Shown here one piece after another: positions 33,873 through 45,860 of a stretch of 64,000 bases of DNA. The notes beneath the pieces were generated by a model, which saw only the letters and a list, made by a program, of their open reading frames with translations, had not been told where the DNA came from and ran no database searches. Position 1 is the stretch's first letter; each line of letters begins with the position of its first letter. The position numbers and the translations under genes were made by a program. The DNA is from Sabellastarte sp. h YS-2021. Its lineage: Eukaryota; Annelida; Polychaeta; Sabellida; Sabellidae. Where the stretch lies: NCBI GenBank assembly GCA_964017235.1, contig OZ024936.1:38214040-38278039 (forward strand), in the 5' to 3' direction.

Positions 33873-34390
33873 TTTTAAATTATCTAATTAACCAAGCTAT
33901 ACAATAATAACATTGATATTGTGTAGCTATCTAATTTGTCATGGTTTATCTGTCAACAACATCCATATTCTCAAAATGTTAAATGTGAAAGTTGCATTAT
34001 CAATGCCTCTAAATGCAGGCAAGTTAATTCAATTTCATGAGATAGCCACTGAGTGTAATCTTTAACTTGTTGTGATTTAATAATTCCACAATCATGATTA
34101 TGCAAAACTATCCAGATATTTTACTTGAGCATTAGTCAAGTGTCTGATATTATGAAAAAAGTACCTGCGATAAAAGAGTACATTATATATGTCTTACATG
34201 AAGACATCATTACCAAGTCATTTAATTCAAAACTGGGAAAGGCTTCATTACCAATTTAATATCAACTGGTTACAAACCCAGAAAATTGAAATCACAAGGC
34301 AACACTTTTTATACATATTGTTCAAGAGACATTTCTTTTCTGTGTGGCCTGAATGTGTATTTGAAATTATAGGTGGTTTAAACACTGTTA

Positions 34391-34500
34391 AAAAATGTCA
34401 AATTTCGCCCACCATCTTCAATTTTATCGGAAATCAAAAATGTTGGTTATCTCAAAAACCTTCAGAGACAAAGTGATTTTGAGCAAATTTTGAACCAATG
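34391..34500. repeat. S1 monomer continuing after the LINE
   Basis: Contains the target duplication, then GCCCACCATCTTCAATTTT and TTATCTCAAAAACC...GACAAAGTGATTTTGAG, matching monomers at 24400-24640. Confidence 0.65.
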
Positions 34501-35290
34501 CAAAAAGGTATGAAGCTGAAATAATTTATATGTATACTAATAAATATTTAAGCATTGTTGATATATTTTACAAATGAACCAGGGTCTTGTAAGACTACTG
34601 TACAATTGTTGCAAAATGTTCATGGGGTGGACATTACACATGATAATGGGTGTTCTTCTATGCTATCCTGTTAGTTTTCATATGTTGCAGCTACTCTTAA
34701 AAGGGCGTCCTATTTCTAGTTTATGTATCTCCAACTAATTGAAAATGAATGACTTGTCTCTTTCTTCTCTTTCATCCAACTCTGTATTTGCTTTTGTGTG
34801 ATATCTATCTGGAGGCAGATTCATGGAAAGTCCCACTCACTCCTTGTGACCTGCATTGAGTGCTATTGTCTATTACATAGTGTGCCTGCACACTGAGTGA
34901 AAAGGTTGATAAGGGATATCAAGATGCATTCTTTTCATTAAGGGATATACTTATAGAAAATCTTTTTTGGGTAAACAATTCAAACAAGGACATTTATCTA
35001 TAGGTTCATGGAAGTGGATCATTATGGAAGTAATATTTTGTGGAAAGAATGTCTTGTCTGTTTAGAGGAAATGGAAAAAGCCTTATATAAAAACCTCAGT
35101 GTTTCATGATATTCACAAAAGAGTCATGTGTGAATGAAAAATGTTAACAGTAACATCTGACAAAACGACTTTGTGTATTCTTTTTACAATGGAACAATAA
35201 AGGATTTCAAAAGGAGGATTATCTTAAGAATGTTTTTCTCATAAAAATATTTAATAGCAATGAAAAAACAATTGTGGGTTTTAGATGACT
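34501..35290. other. No recognisable feature
   Basis: AT-rich sequence without a convincing coding frame or repeat. It may include decayed upstream sequence of the Penelope-like element that follows. Confidence 0.4.
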
Positions 35291-35306
35291 CGCAAACTTA
35301 AGAGAC

Positions 35307-35794
35307 ATGCTAACTAATGCCTCAATCAGATACCCCCCACTAGACTCAGAAGGACAAGAACCATTGACACCAATCTGCACAAGACTTGGTAAATGCACCC
35401 TGATTAAAAAGATCAGCTTAGTAAAATGTAACTTTTCTCATAAGTCTTACCAACTTAAAGACTTACCAAAATTTATCACATGTGAATTGAATAATGTCAT
35501 ATATTTAATTTCTTGCAAAAAATGCCACAAACACTATATCGGAGAAACTAGTAGAGCATTAAGAAAAAGAATGTATGAGCACAAAGCCTCTGCACGAAAA
35601 GATGGACAAATCACTCCAGTATCTCGTCACTTTAAACGTGAGGGACATAACCACAAAGACATGGTTTTCTCAGTGCTTGAGTGGTGCACATCAAAGTTTG
35701 AATCAACCAATACAGCCAGGTGAAGAAGGCTTTTGTTGAGTTGGATATTCAAACTACACTGCTTAGCACCTATAGGCATCAACCAATTTGTGTA
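35307..35794 (+). pseudogene. Penelope-like element GIY-YIG endonuclease remnant
   Basis: Open for 138 codons from 35307. The core IYLISCKKCHKHYIGETSR (about 35500-35556), then LRKRMYEHKASAR and SRHFKREGH, is the GIY-YIG nuclease of Penelope-like retroelements, with YLI and YIG halves, the Arg of the R-x3-R segment and the Cys pair CKKC. A TGA at 35721 replaces a codon in what would be the C-terminus; the frame then continues RRLLLSWIFKLHCLAPIGINQF to TAA at about 35792. No reverse transcriptase is seen upstream, so it is 5'-truncated. The domain nicks DNA for retrotransposition. Confidence 0.85.
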
Positions 35795-35864
35795 ATTCTT
35801 TTAGGTATTATCCGGACTACCCTGCACTCAGTAGTCTACCCTTCTCTAATCTAAGAAATGTACT

Positions 35865-36060
35865 CTTGGGCAATTTTCAAAAAAATTTTCCTCTCCCCCA
35901 AATGGCGGCCATTTTGAATTTTCAAATTTTTGCCAAAAATGCAAAAACACAAATTTGCTTCTATCTCCTTAACCGTGCAAGATACAGCGATATCGTAGAA
36001 ATTTTCGATCCACAGGGTATCTCACCAATCTACTCTTGCCAATTTTGTCCAAGTTTTAGA
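35865..36060. repeat. Isolated S1 monomer
   Basis: CTCTCCCCCAAATGGCGGCC, CTTCTATCTCCTTAACCGTGC and CCACAGGGTATCTCACC match 21530-21660. It forms part of an open frame 35788-36297 that is not believed to be a gene. Confidence 0.65.
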
Positions 36061-36522
36061 ACAAAACTCATCCTTCCCTTTGGATGGACATTACGCCTGC
36101 CAATGCGTCCTATTTCTAGTTTTCTCTGTGATGATTGGAGGGATTTGTCTGTTATTTTGCTAATATATACTAGGCCAGAGGAAGATTACTTTGTGTTTCG
36201 GCTCTTAATCTGTGGTCACTATGCACTACCTTTGTATAGGAACCATTTCCTCCGTGGCTTCTTAAAAAGCAACAGTCAACTTTGTACTTCTGAATAACAT
36301 TTACAGCGCATAGCTTTGGTGTCCCTTTCTGCTTTCATTTGTACTCTGAAACTTGAAACACACAGGCAGCTGACATAGAGCCCATTCTTGGGCACTGATT
36401 GTTTATAGATTTTAAGTCATTCGTGATCAAAACTACCATGTTTCGTTTTGATGTTGTTGCTTCCCGTTAGGTGTTATACAGTTGGGGATTCGCTTAAACT
36501 CCAAATTTTTGGGGATCACAAG
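36061..36522. other. No recognisable feature
   Basis: Unique-looking noncoding sequence; no RNA gene, transposon end or conserved frame seen. Confidence 0.4.
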
Positions 36523-36532
36523 GTGTGTGTGT

Positions 36533-36563
<31 letters not shown>

Positions 36564-36566
36564 GGG
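36523..36566. repeat. (GT)n followed by G20
   Basis: Alternating GT to 36547, then an uninterrupted G run to 36566. Prone to assembly and sequencing error. Confidence 0.9.
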
Positions 36567-37175
36567 ATTATGTGGTGAAATACTTTTCTTCCTACAAAAC
36601 TTCCTCAGATTGCCTCAACAGGGTAAAATATGTCTAGCTCTGATTTTTTGCTCTCGTATAAAGCAAATGAACAAGTTAGTAAAAATATATACAAAAGTAA
36701 ATTGAATACTATGTGTAAAACTTTAAAAAATTAAGTTATGTTATAGCTGTAATACCTTTGCCTCACTGTTCACTGTTATCCTTTCCTCTCTACTAAATCT
36801 ACTAAATTAGAGCTTAATTTACCGTATGTTTACCAATGTTTTACATTATATGGATTGTGATAGATGGCTAATTAAATTAAAATTATTATAAATCAGTGGT
36901 TCTTACTGACATTTGTTGCACAAATATTTTTTGACTTAATGTAATCCATCACTGTTTGAAACCTCTTTTTTTATATTTAGGTACACTTTTTTCATTGTGC
37001 TGTATCCAGTTGGAGTAACTGTAAGTATATAGCGACTTTATGGGGTTGGTTAATGCACCAACTTGGTTGCCACGGCCTGCCTGTGAATAAATATTTTGCC
37101 AGAATGTTTACCAAAACACCCATGGACTCGTTTTGTCTGACAGAACACTTTGTTTTTCCCAATGTTTATTTTTAT
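36567..37175. other. No recognisable feature
   Basis: AT-rich noncoding sequence between the GT microsatellite and an R-type repeat head. Confidence 0.4.
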
Positions 37176-38482
37176 GTCCGTTGACTTGTCAGTCAGCTGA
37201 TATTACGACATCACTATGCAGCGTATGCATGAACAAATTCTTCTCCAAAACTACAATGCCCAGAGATATGCTGTTTTTTAAAAAAAAGAGACCTTTTTGT
37301 TCAAGGCATGCAGATCTGTTTGTTTGTCTGTTCCCCAGAGCCATGACAAGTGAGGTACCCCCACCCAAAGTGTGAAAATTTCAACAGTTTATCACAATTT
37401 TCGCATTGGCTATTGCAGGGATTTCTCTCTTGTCTCGCATATATGTACTAGGCCACAAGTAGATTCCCTTATGTGAGTATCAGGCCTGGATCTTTCTTAA
37501 TTATTTTTTATGAATTATTTAAATAATTCCTAATGCATTAAAATTCATTAGTCATGAACTAAATCACGTATAACTTGAAAAGTATTGCATTTAGAGCATT
37601 TCAGTTAAAGTTGTTTTTCACCTGCTTTTGTGTCAGCAATAACAGTAAAATTTCAAGTAATTGCTGTAAAAACTATACATGCTGCAGAAAACAATAAGTA
37701 CTTATGCTGATCTGTACAGACAGAGCCCCCCCCCCCCCCCCCCCCACTCTCCTTCACTCCACACAAAATTAAGGTGAAAAAAGAATTGCCTCTGTGTGGG
37801 GGCGAGGGTGTGTGTGTGGGTATATGTGTGTGTGTCACTTCATTCAAACAAAGAGTAGAACATTTCTGTTATATGTGTATCTCTTCTGTCTTGCATATGG
37901 TTGGGTAACTAATATAAGAAAATAAAAGTAAATGGGAAGGTTCACTTTCACTGAGCTTTATCAGGCCTAGCTGTGTATGCTGTTCTTTCAAATGTATGGG
38001 TTTTTTTAACTTTTTCCCATTTCAGTTAAACATCTGAATTTACTAAATTTTAGCTCAGGCGGGAAATCCTCTAAAGATTGCTGAAGAGTTAGGGGTATGT
38101 TAAACTCAAACAAATTTTGGACACCCTTGGTAGTAAGGATTATATTTCTTGAGAAAAAAATTTATATTCTGATAGCGGTCTTGAATTTTTGTGTAAATGG
38201 ATCAGCTATGACATAGTAAAATTGCAGACTTACCTACTTTCAAGTTTTCATTGTTGAGTAAATCAGTTCTAAGTTTGAAACTATCACATTTGGAGAATTT
38301 TGTTAAAATATGTTATTCACCTACTTATAGGTCAGCTATAGCATAGTGAAATTGTGGACCTGTAGCTCATGGCATACCTGAGCAATAGTTACTGTCAGGT
38401 TCTCACAGTTGAATAAATCAGTTGAAACTTGAAAACTGTTGCAGTTACAGTATTTTCTTTAAATACGTTATTCATCGCTATA
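37176..38482. repeat. R-headed repeat with S2-type monomers, decayed
   Basis: A degenerate head near 37176-37205 is followed by CTTCTCCAAAACTAC and CCAGAGATATGCTG, GAGGTACCCCCACCC (37346) and S2 monomers (AACTTGAAAAGTATTGCATTTAGAG near 37575, TCAGCTAT and AACATAGTAAAATT near 38205 and 38335). A C20 run lies at 37726-37745. The same series occurs at 40083-41364. Confidence 0.6.
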
Positions 38483-38690
38483 CTGGCCGGCACAACCGAT
38501 CCTGAAAACTACAGAAAAAGCCGTCCTGTGTTTAAACAGGCAAGACCAGTCTAGTAGTGTGCATTTGCTAGTTGGTGTATTGTACTTCCTTCCTTGGAGT
38601 GTGCAGATGTGTTTTCTAAGAGCTGTCCAAGAGTGAAGAAATCTTAAGATATTGCGAACTTTAAAGTTTATTTTATTTGAAGTTTATATT
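38483..38690 (+). mobile_element. F2-type left terminal region, remnant
   Basis: CTACAGAAAAAGCCGTCCTG, then GTGTGCATTTGCTAG and TGTACTTCCTTCCTTGG, parallels F2a 6640-6735. It is followed by a TTTATTTTATTTGAAGTTT segment like F2a 6780-6800. It ends where an F3-type left end starts. Confidence 0.55.
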
Positions 38691-39045
38691 TTTATTGCGT
38701 AAATACCCTTATCTTATCCTTACTAATGCTGTATGTTGGCGAGAGCAAACATCAGTGACCAACCCGTATATTTCAAATGAAATATTTTTATCGGGAATTA
38801 GTATTTACTGCACAGCAATGTACTCTGCATGCTTCTACGTCCCTAGTTCCTTAATATTCTTCACTTTTTATCTGGTCTTTGAAGAGCAAACATCTTGGAT
38901 ATGGTTTTGCATTTTGAACTTTTTCAAAATGGCGGAAGTTTAAGTGAAGAAAGCACAGAAACAAGCTTCAGGTTGTCGCCATTTATGGCAGATTAGGATC
39001 CACATCATTATTGTCCTTCATGCAGAGACAAAGGTAAAGGCGATG
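38691..39045 (+). mobile_element. F3-type left end and gag start, remnant
   Basis: TTTTTATTGCGTAAATACCC and TGCTGTATGTTGGCGAGAG parallel the F3-C left end (41365-41430). At about 38965-39045 a gag Cys-motif start is readable with frameshifts (C-R-H-F..., then YCPSCRDKGKGDD). It is interrupted by F2c at about 39046. Confidence 0.55.
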
Positions 39046-39202
39046 ATGTATGTTAATACACACTATCCAATGGACAATTGCTTTACCTGTCCGCGTGACC
39101 AGTCCCGCCAAACAACAGAAAAGGCCGTCTTGTATATAATACCAGCAGGACTGCTAGGACACTATATAGCTGTAAAGTGATTTCCTGCTGTTCGGAAGTA
39201 CT

Positions 39203-39837
39203 ATGGCGCCCCCTGGTCAGAGGAGAGGAAGTTGTGGCCACATTATGGCACTTTTTGACTCGCACTCTAAATGTGCAAGGTGCCGTGAGAAGGGATTGGG
39301 CACAGACCCATGTGTTGAAAAGAAAGACTGCGAAATCTGTGATAGTTTTACTTCTGAACAGAAGAAACAGTTGGCGACCCTCACCTATAGGATGCAGAAA
39401 GAGCATCCCCCCCCCCCCCCGTTGTTGATCCTGCTGATGTTACTGTTTTGGGACAGGTAGAGAGCAGAAAGGGTGATAGTCGGAAATCTGATCTAAGAAA
39501 AAAAGGCCTCTGACAAATCCCCTTCCAAGAAGAGTACCAATGCTGGCAAAACTGCAGCCTTCCAATCTGACCTGAAGAATCTTGATGACAAGTGGTCGGA
39601 ACGTTTTGCCCAGTGCCGGTTCAGCCAGTCCAGCCAGCAAGATGGAGATGAAAGCCATCCAGCCTGTTGAGGCTCCCAGTGCTGTGATGGCCACCCAGCC
39701 TGTTGAGCCTCCCGGTGCAGTTAACATAGTGATACAGCCCTGCCGGCCAGGATACTTCACTGCCTGTTGCTGCTGACAGACCCGAGGTCCAGCCCCCAGG
39801 TCCTGCCAGCCAGATCTTCATCAGTGGTAGACCGGAG
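39203..39837 (+). pseudogene. F2c gag, N-terminal part
   Basis: Starts MAPPGQRRG and carries the putative zinc motif C-x2-C-x9-C-x5-C-x2-C (CARCREKGLGTDPC near 39269, ending CEIC). A C14 run at 39407-39420 disrupts the frame. A Pro/Glu-rich repeat region (QPVEAPSAVMATQPVEPPG, near 39660) and RPEVQPPGPA follow in shifting frames. The last codons before F3-B are GGT AGA CCG GAG, continued by GTT CAG CCC at 54060. Confidence 0.75.
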
Positions 39838-40082
39838 TTTTATAGTGAAATACCCTTACCATTTCCTAACAGTAGCTATTTCTTGGAGCCATCCGACCCA
39901 ATGGCCAACGCAGAGATGCGATTTTAAGGTTATGTAACAACCTTAACCAAGCCATTGGGTTACAGTAGTCCGTCCTCCCGCCAATTAGGTCACATGACCA
40001 CATTGTTTACTTCATTATTTTTGTTGGGCATCAACAGTATGGACGTCTTTGGGAATTAGGAGAAGTTTTGTCAGGGTTTTAT

Positions 40083-41364
40083 TTATTTTTATGTCAGCTG
40101 ACTTGTCAGTCAGCTGACATTATGGCATCACTCTGCGGCGTCCGCGTCTGTGTACGCGTCCGCGTCCGCGTGACAAACTTCTTCTCCAAAACTACAAGAC
40201 CCAGAGACATGCTGTTTTTTTTAAAAGATACCTTAACTATCGGGGATGATAAATCGTAAAATTCATGCAGATCTGTCTGTTCGTCTGTTTGCCAGAGCCA
40301 TTACAAATGAGGTACCCCCACCCAAAGTTTGAAAATTTTAACATTTGATCACAATTTTCTCATTCACTATTGCGGGGATTTTTCTCATATCTTGCATAGA
40401 TGTAATAGGCCACTAGTAGAGTACCTTGTGTGAATATAAGACCTGGATCTGTCTTAATTTTTTTTTTATTAATTTTTAAAATAATTTTTAATGCAATAAA
40501 ATTCATGAAATCATGCACTAAATCAATTATAACTTGAAAAGTATTGCATTTAGAGCATTTTATTAAAATATGTTATTCAGCTACTTTTTCCATAGCTACA
40601 ACATGGTGAGTAACTTGGGTGTCTATCTCAATAGCTAAGTGAGTAATAGCTACTTTTGGACTTTTCAGTAACTTCCATCATGAGTAAAATCACTTGTAAC
40701 TTGAAAACTATTGCATTTAGAGAATTTTGTGTAAATATGTTATTCAGCTAGTTTTGGGTCAGCTATAACATAGTAAAATTTCAGACCTGTAGGTCATGGC
40801 ATAGCTGAGTAATAGCTACTTTCAGGTTATCACTGTTGAGTAAATCACTTATAACTTGAAAACTATTGCATTTACAGTAATTTGTTTGTATATGTTATTC
40901 AGCTACTTTTGGGTCAGCTATAACATAGTAAAATTTCAGACCTGTGGCTCATGGCATAGCTGAGTAATAGCTACTTTCACGTTATCACTGTTGAGTAAAT
41001 CACTTATAACTTGAAAACTATTGCATTCACAGTAATTTGTTTGTAATATGTTATTCAGCTACTTTTGGGTCAGCTATAACATAGTAAAATTTCAGACCTG
41101 TAGCTCATGGCATAGCTGAGTAATAGCTACTTTTAGGTTATCACTGTTGAGTAAATCACTTATAATTTGAAAAGTATTGTATTTAGAGAATTTAGTTTCA
41201 TATGTTATTCACCTATTTTGGGGTAAGCTATACCATAGTAAAATTCCAGACCAATGGCTCATTGCTTAGCTGAGTAATAGCTACTTTGAGGTTCTTACTC
41301 AACACTAAATCATTTATAACTTGAAAAGTATTGCATTTAGAGCATTTTCTTTAAATATGTTATT
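40083..41364. repeat. R-headed S2 tandem-repeat element, left part
   Basis: Foldback head: palindrome GTCAGCTGAC at 40083-40092 and again at 40099-40108. A CGT-rich tract follows (about 40135-40172), then the core CTCCAAAACTAC (about 40184) and S2 monomers of about 157 bp from 40578. The first array monomer has the special sequence CTACTTTTTCCATAGC. It is interrupted at 41364/41365 by F3-C and resumes with the same special monomer at 46862. Confidence 0.75.
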
Positions 41365-41547
41365 TTATTGCGAAAAATACACTTACCATTTCCTGACCAT
41401 TGCTATATGTTGGTGCCATCCAACTCACTGGCCAACGTTGAGAAACGTTTTAAGAAACCTTAAGAGGCCAGTGAGTGAGTGTGAACTAGCATGTCCCCCT
41501 AGTGGTCATGTGACCACGCTAGTAAACAACCTTCATTATTTTTGTTG

Positions 41548-43430
41548 GCCATCCTAGAGTGTGGATGTGTTCGTTTTTATATTCGGATTTATATTATTTT
41601 TTTCTTGGAGTTCTTGTGGTTTTTTGAGTTCTGTGGTAAGACATCTGTGTTGACAATGTCTTCTTAGGACAAATTTACAAAAAGGACAGAGGAAATGGCT
41701 TTTGTGGCTGTTTTTTAACCACTATTTGTAAGATGGCGGCATGGATGTTTCGTCATTTGGATGAAGATTTTCGTCTGTTCAGAATGAATTTCTTCTTCAA
41801 AAGCATGTCTTACATGGGAATGAGACAAGTTCTTTTATTTTTAATGCAAATATTCACTTTATTGAAGATTTACAACAATAAAAAACTGAAACTGTCGGCA
41901 GTCATACTAGCTCCGACAGGGACAGTTTACATGTTGCTATGCAACGAAGGAAGGCACTCTGAAGAGCAGAGACAATTCGATTGGTAGAAAAGCTGATCAT
42001 ACGTCGGGTTCTAATAGCCAGGCATTTGGAGGCTAATTTTTCACGACGTTCTTCCCAATCGAACAGGACGACGAAAAGGAATTCCCCATGGAGGCAGACA
42101 TTTTTTCCCCCCATAGAATGCATCATCGTGGAGAAGTTTCGAGTACATGTCTGTGCTTTCACTGCGATAACCTTATCCGGTGAAGTTCAGTCGGAACATT
42201 CTACGGAGGAAAATACCTGCATGACGTCATCCGTAGGCAATCGAGTTTCCATACCTCCCAAAAGGTCTGGAATCGGGTTGTCAGATGACCGGAGTTGTGT
42301 TTCATCTCAGAAATTAGCTTTTCTTTCTGTGGTGTTATGCAAGCTTTCTACTGGAAACCGGCACCGGTACATAAAACCTGATTGTATCCATTGTCAGATT
42401 TTGTTCAAGATTACAGGTTCTCTGTGTTTTTCTTGCAGCATAATCATGTTAAATCTTACACTACAATTTTTGGATTTATTTAGCAGGACCTCTGTCAGGA
42501 GGTTCTTCAAGAATTTAAGGATTAACAGAAATCTCCTATAATATCCAGTACTACCTTGGACTGTGTACAGTATTTTCAATTACAGTCTTCAGTGATCCTG
42601 GATGTTTTGTGGGCAGTGTGTTGACCAGCTCTTCAACTTGTTACTCGTCAGGAGTGTTACAAGTCTTATTTTCTCTATCTTATCTCTTAGATGATTTTGG
42701 TAGAATGGAAAGTGCATTTTCACTCTTAATGAGTTTTCTCCTGCTGAACTTTTGGTCAGATGTCCATGAAAACTTCATTTTGTGATCTCGGGTGTATAGT
42801 GTTTCTTCTGTCTGGGAAGGAGCAAACTCCTACACATGGCTAGAAAGGGGATTAGTGCCCCAGGGCAGTTTTTGTTCCCATTATGATACTTATCCTCCAA
42901 CTCTGTTACAAAACTCTCCTCCTCTGTAAGATTTAGAGGGGTTAGGAGTAATCTTTAGGAGTAGTGTTTGTCCACTAGTGGCAGATATTCTCCACCGTAC
43001 ATCTCAACATAGTAAGAGGATAATTTTCAACCATACTTTACCTTTCACAGAGGCAACAGTACCATGAAGGATCTCTTATTCATGTTCCTAAAGCAGTTGT
43101 GGACATGTGGGTTAAGAATAATGAATAAATGCGGGAGACATCAGTTTGCATAAAGCTGTGTATGGAATGTTCGACAAAAGGGCGATAACACCAGTGAGAT
43201 GGTGGTATCGCTACAATTTTACACTTTATCGGTTGTGATAAGCTGGGAAGAGATGGCTACCACTAATAGTTGAGGTGAGGTAATAACCTTTACATGTACC
43301 TTAATTTCGCATAGTTGGCTTTTCGCAATTAATTGTTACTAGTAAGTGAATGGGTGTGTCAACTCGTTTCCTTACAGTTGCATTCTTTCGTAGCCGGATT
43401 CACGCAATTCTTATCTTCACTTCCCTGTTG
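41548..43430 (+). pseudogene. F3-C 5' interior
   Basis: Noncoding leader, then a segment around 41980-42240 (ACGTCGGGTTCTAATAGCCAGGC; GGAGGAAAATACCTGCATGACGTCATC) that recurs in F3-B at 49155-49400. It probably corresponds to gag or leader sequence of F3, but no domain is recognised. The open frame 41981-42541 is not conserved as protein in F3-B. 42540-43430 shows only faint pol-like fragments. Confidence 0.4.
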
Positions 43431-44300
43431 ATGACAATTCACACCGGTTCACTGCCTGTTTGCTATGTTAGTCCATGGTGAGAATGTGGGATCTATAAGA
43501 ACGTATCATGCTTTACCAGTATAGACCATTTCATTGCTTTGCTCTTGGAAATGGTTTATTTTCGACTTTACTATGGCATCAACGGATAGTGAACCTGATG
43601 GCTGCAGTAGAAGGCATTGGGTGTCACCAGCTTTATAAAAAAAAATAAAACTTCTTTGCTAAAGCACCAGGATTTTAGTTAGGATTGCAGATTCCACCTT
43701 AGGGTACCTCTTTACTCATACCAAAGCATCTTCTCCGGCTAACGGTTTCTAAGGAAGCCATTTCTTTGGTGGCGGTATGGCTTCATAGGAGAAAACAGTG
43801 CCATTGGGTCATTTGTTTATCAGGTAACCCTAATGTGCTAATGTACCACAGATACCACACATAATACACAGATAATGTACCAGTTTTTCTGTTCTCAGGT
43901 TCCATCTTCAGTGGTGGAACGACTTTTCAAATTTGCAGGAGCTCCCATTACTTCATCAGAAGGAGCACAATCTCCTGTTATTAGATGCTTTCTTTAAGGG
44001 TTGGGATGCACAATTATGGCATCAAACAGCCAGTGGTCTGTTGTATCATGAGGGGTCAAGACTCCACTTTAACAGGGCTACTACCTTTAGAATCATTTGG
44101 AGGTCTGATTCGGATTCTGAATCTGTTGATTTCCCCAGATATTTCTGCAGTGGTTTCCTATCTGAACAGGTAGGGAGGTACCCACTTTCAGGAATGTGTT
44201 TCCTTATCTGAAGAATCATTCCTTGGACGAATGCCATGGGTTCAGATTCAGGCATATCACTTCCCAGGGTATACAAATATTCCAACAAATTCTTTGTTCA
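43431..44300 (+). pseudogene. F3-C RT and RNase H remnant
   Basis: A motif B-like stretch near 43520-43615 (FHCFALGNGLF, then NLMAAVEGIG) parallels F3-B 50735-50830. RNase H-like sequence from about 43933 (LLLDAFFKGWDAQLW, then LYHEGSRLHFN) parallels FTDAS-KGWGAHL of the other families with the catalytic Asp context altered. Too decayed to trace one frame. Confidence 0.5.
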
Positions 44301-44399
44301 TGAGAGTCAAGGTGATTCAAATTGAATGTGTTTTGGATGACTGTTGAATCTTCTATTCTGATTCAGGCGTTCAATCAACTCTGTCTTTGATTACAATCA

Positions 44400-45860
44400 C
44401 CAATGATGGATTTGTTTTGCAACTAGTTTGAATCACAAGCTTGTCTTTTTCAACTTTTCTTGGGATGGACTGGACAGTTTGTTTGGTCCTGTGACCTTGA
44501 TTCTTCAGGTGATGCAGGTGAATCATTTGGCTTCTAAGGCTCCTTGGATTTTCAACCTGTAGTCATTCCTGCTTTGAAACCTTCTTTAGATCATGCTTTG
44601 ATGCAAGATAGGTTTTCTTTGTCCTGTGAGAGCCTTGAGAGGTTGATAAGACAAAGATCTCAGGAAAGGCAAGGAAATTCTTTTGTAGCTATTAAGAAGG
44701 GCTACTACAAGATTTAGGTGCAGAATCATCTTGATTCCAACAACCTGAATCTTAAGCTTCCAGTGTATGTGTTTCCTTTCTTAGACTGTGGGGCTTGGGG
44801 AACAGATGCATTACTCATTTCTTGGGAGGATCTGGTCAGCTTTGTGTTTGTTCCAGTGGCTCTCATTCCTCAGGTGATTCAAGATGATCACCTACAGGTG
44901 CAGAATCATGGTTGCACCAGGATAGCCAAGGATTCGTCAGGTGATTTAGAAGATTCCCACCTTCAGGTGCAGATTCATCATGATTGAATAATGATGGTCA
45001 TGGTGGATGTTCTTGGTTGTGGGACCTGGTAGATTTATGCACAAACCTCCATCTGAGGCTTCTTTGTGGTGAACTTCTCAGATACTACTTTTGTAGATGT
45101 AGCAAATTTCCTTAATTATTTCTTTAAGGAAAATAATCTTAAGCCATCTACTATTGCTGGTTACAGAATAACAATGGTAGATTGCTTTCCTTGAAGGGGA
45201 ATAAGTCTCTAGAACTCTTCAGCTGTTTAGATTGTTGACATATTTCTATAGAGACAATCCAGTAGCCAATAGGTTAAGCCTTCTTTACCTTTTGTCTCTG
45301 GTCTTGTTTGGTCTCATCAGACAGTCTTTTGAGCCTTTGGGGAAGATTTCTTGGTGGTTATTAACTTTCAAGACGGTCTTTCTTTTGACGTTGGCATTAG
45401 GCAAAGGAAGAAGGGTAATTCTCGTTTGCATTGTCTTCCCTTACTTTAAATGAGTATTGCTCACAAGTGGCTCTGGCCATTTTTTAGCCAAGAATCAGTT
45501 GGCTTCGGATGGGCCTACTTCAGTTAAGCCGATCGATATGCCAGCTCTCAATCACTGGGACAGCAGTTTTACTCAAGATAGATCTCTTTGTCTTGTGAGG
45601 TTTTGAAATACTTTTACTTGGGACAAAGGATTCAATGAGGAATTATTATGTCTTGTCTGGGCCTAGTTAGGAAGGCTTTACAGCAGATATTTTCAGGTCA
45701 ACTATCTTATCTTGCTGTAGGCAGACTATCATTTTGACTGAGGAGAAGTCAAATTCTGACTCTCAACAGCAGCGAGTCAAAGCAAGAATCTTTAGGTTTT
45801 AGGATAGTGTTTCTGTATATGAATTTTTAGATGCATGTTACTGGAAACCATAACTTTTTT
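44400..45860 (+). pseudogene. F3-C MT-like and YR remnant
   Basis: FVFATSLNHKL (about 44420) resembles the DLFATRFNHKLP start of the MT-like segment. A GATTCAGGTG/CAGGTGCAGAATCAT motif recurs several times through 44500-44990. YR pieces are KPSTIAGYRITMVD (about 45143), PFEPLGK...TFKTVFLLTLALGKGRR (about 45325-45415), AKNQLASDGPTSVKP (about 45487) and an ACYWKP segment near 45830. Inactive. Confidence 0.5.

Larger units (their letters stand above)
24701..34390 (-). mobile_element. L1/Tx1-like LINE with two nested insertions
   Basis: Bounded by a 15 bp direct repeat, AAAAATGTCAAATTT, at 24686-24700 and 34391-34405. The flanks on both sides are S1 satellite and join smoothly across it. On the minus strand the element ends in an A-rich tail (24701-24736 on the plus strand is T-rich). 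Nested elements at 25449-28487 and 32230-33872 account for about 4.7 kb, leaving roughly 5.0 kb of LINE. One pol-type ORF is recognised. About 1 kb lies 5' of it (31760-32229 and 33873-34390), with no clear ORF1. Confidence 0.75.

Noticed and set aside
35788-36297. 169-codon open frame after the Penelope-like remnant
   Set aside because: Its middle is an S1 satellite monomer; the rest shows no similarity to a known protein.
41981-42541. 186-codon open frame inside F3-C
   Set aside because: The related stretch of F3-B (49096-49440) does not keep the frame beyond short blocks, and no domain is recognisable.
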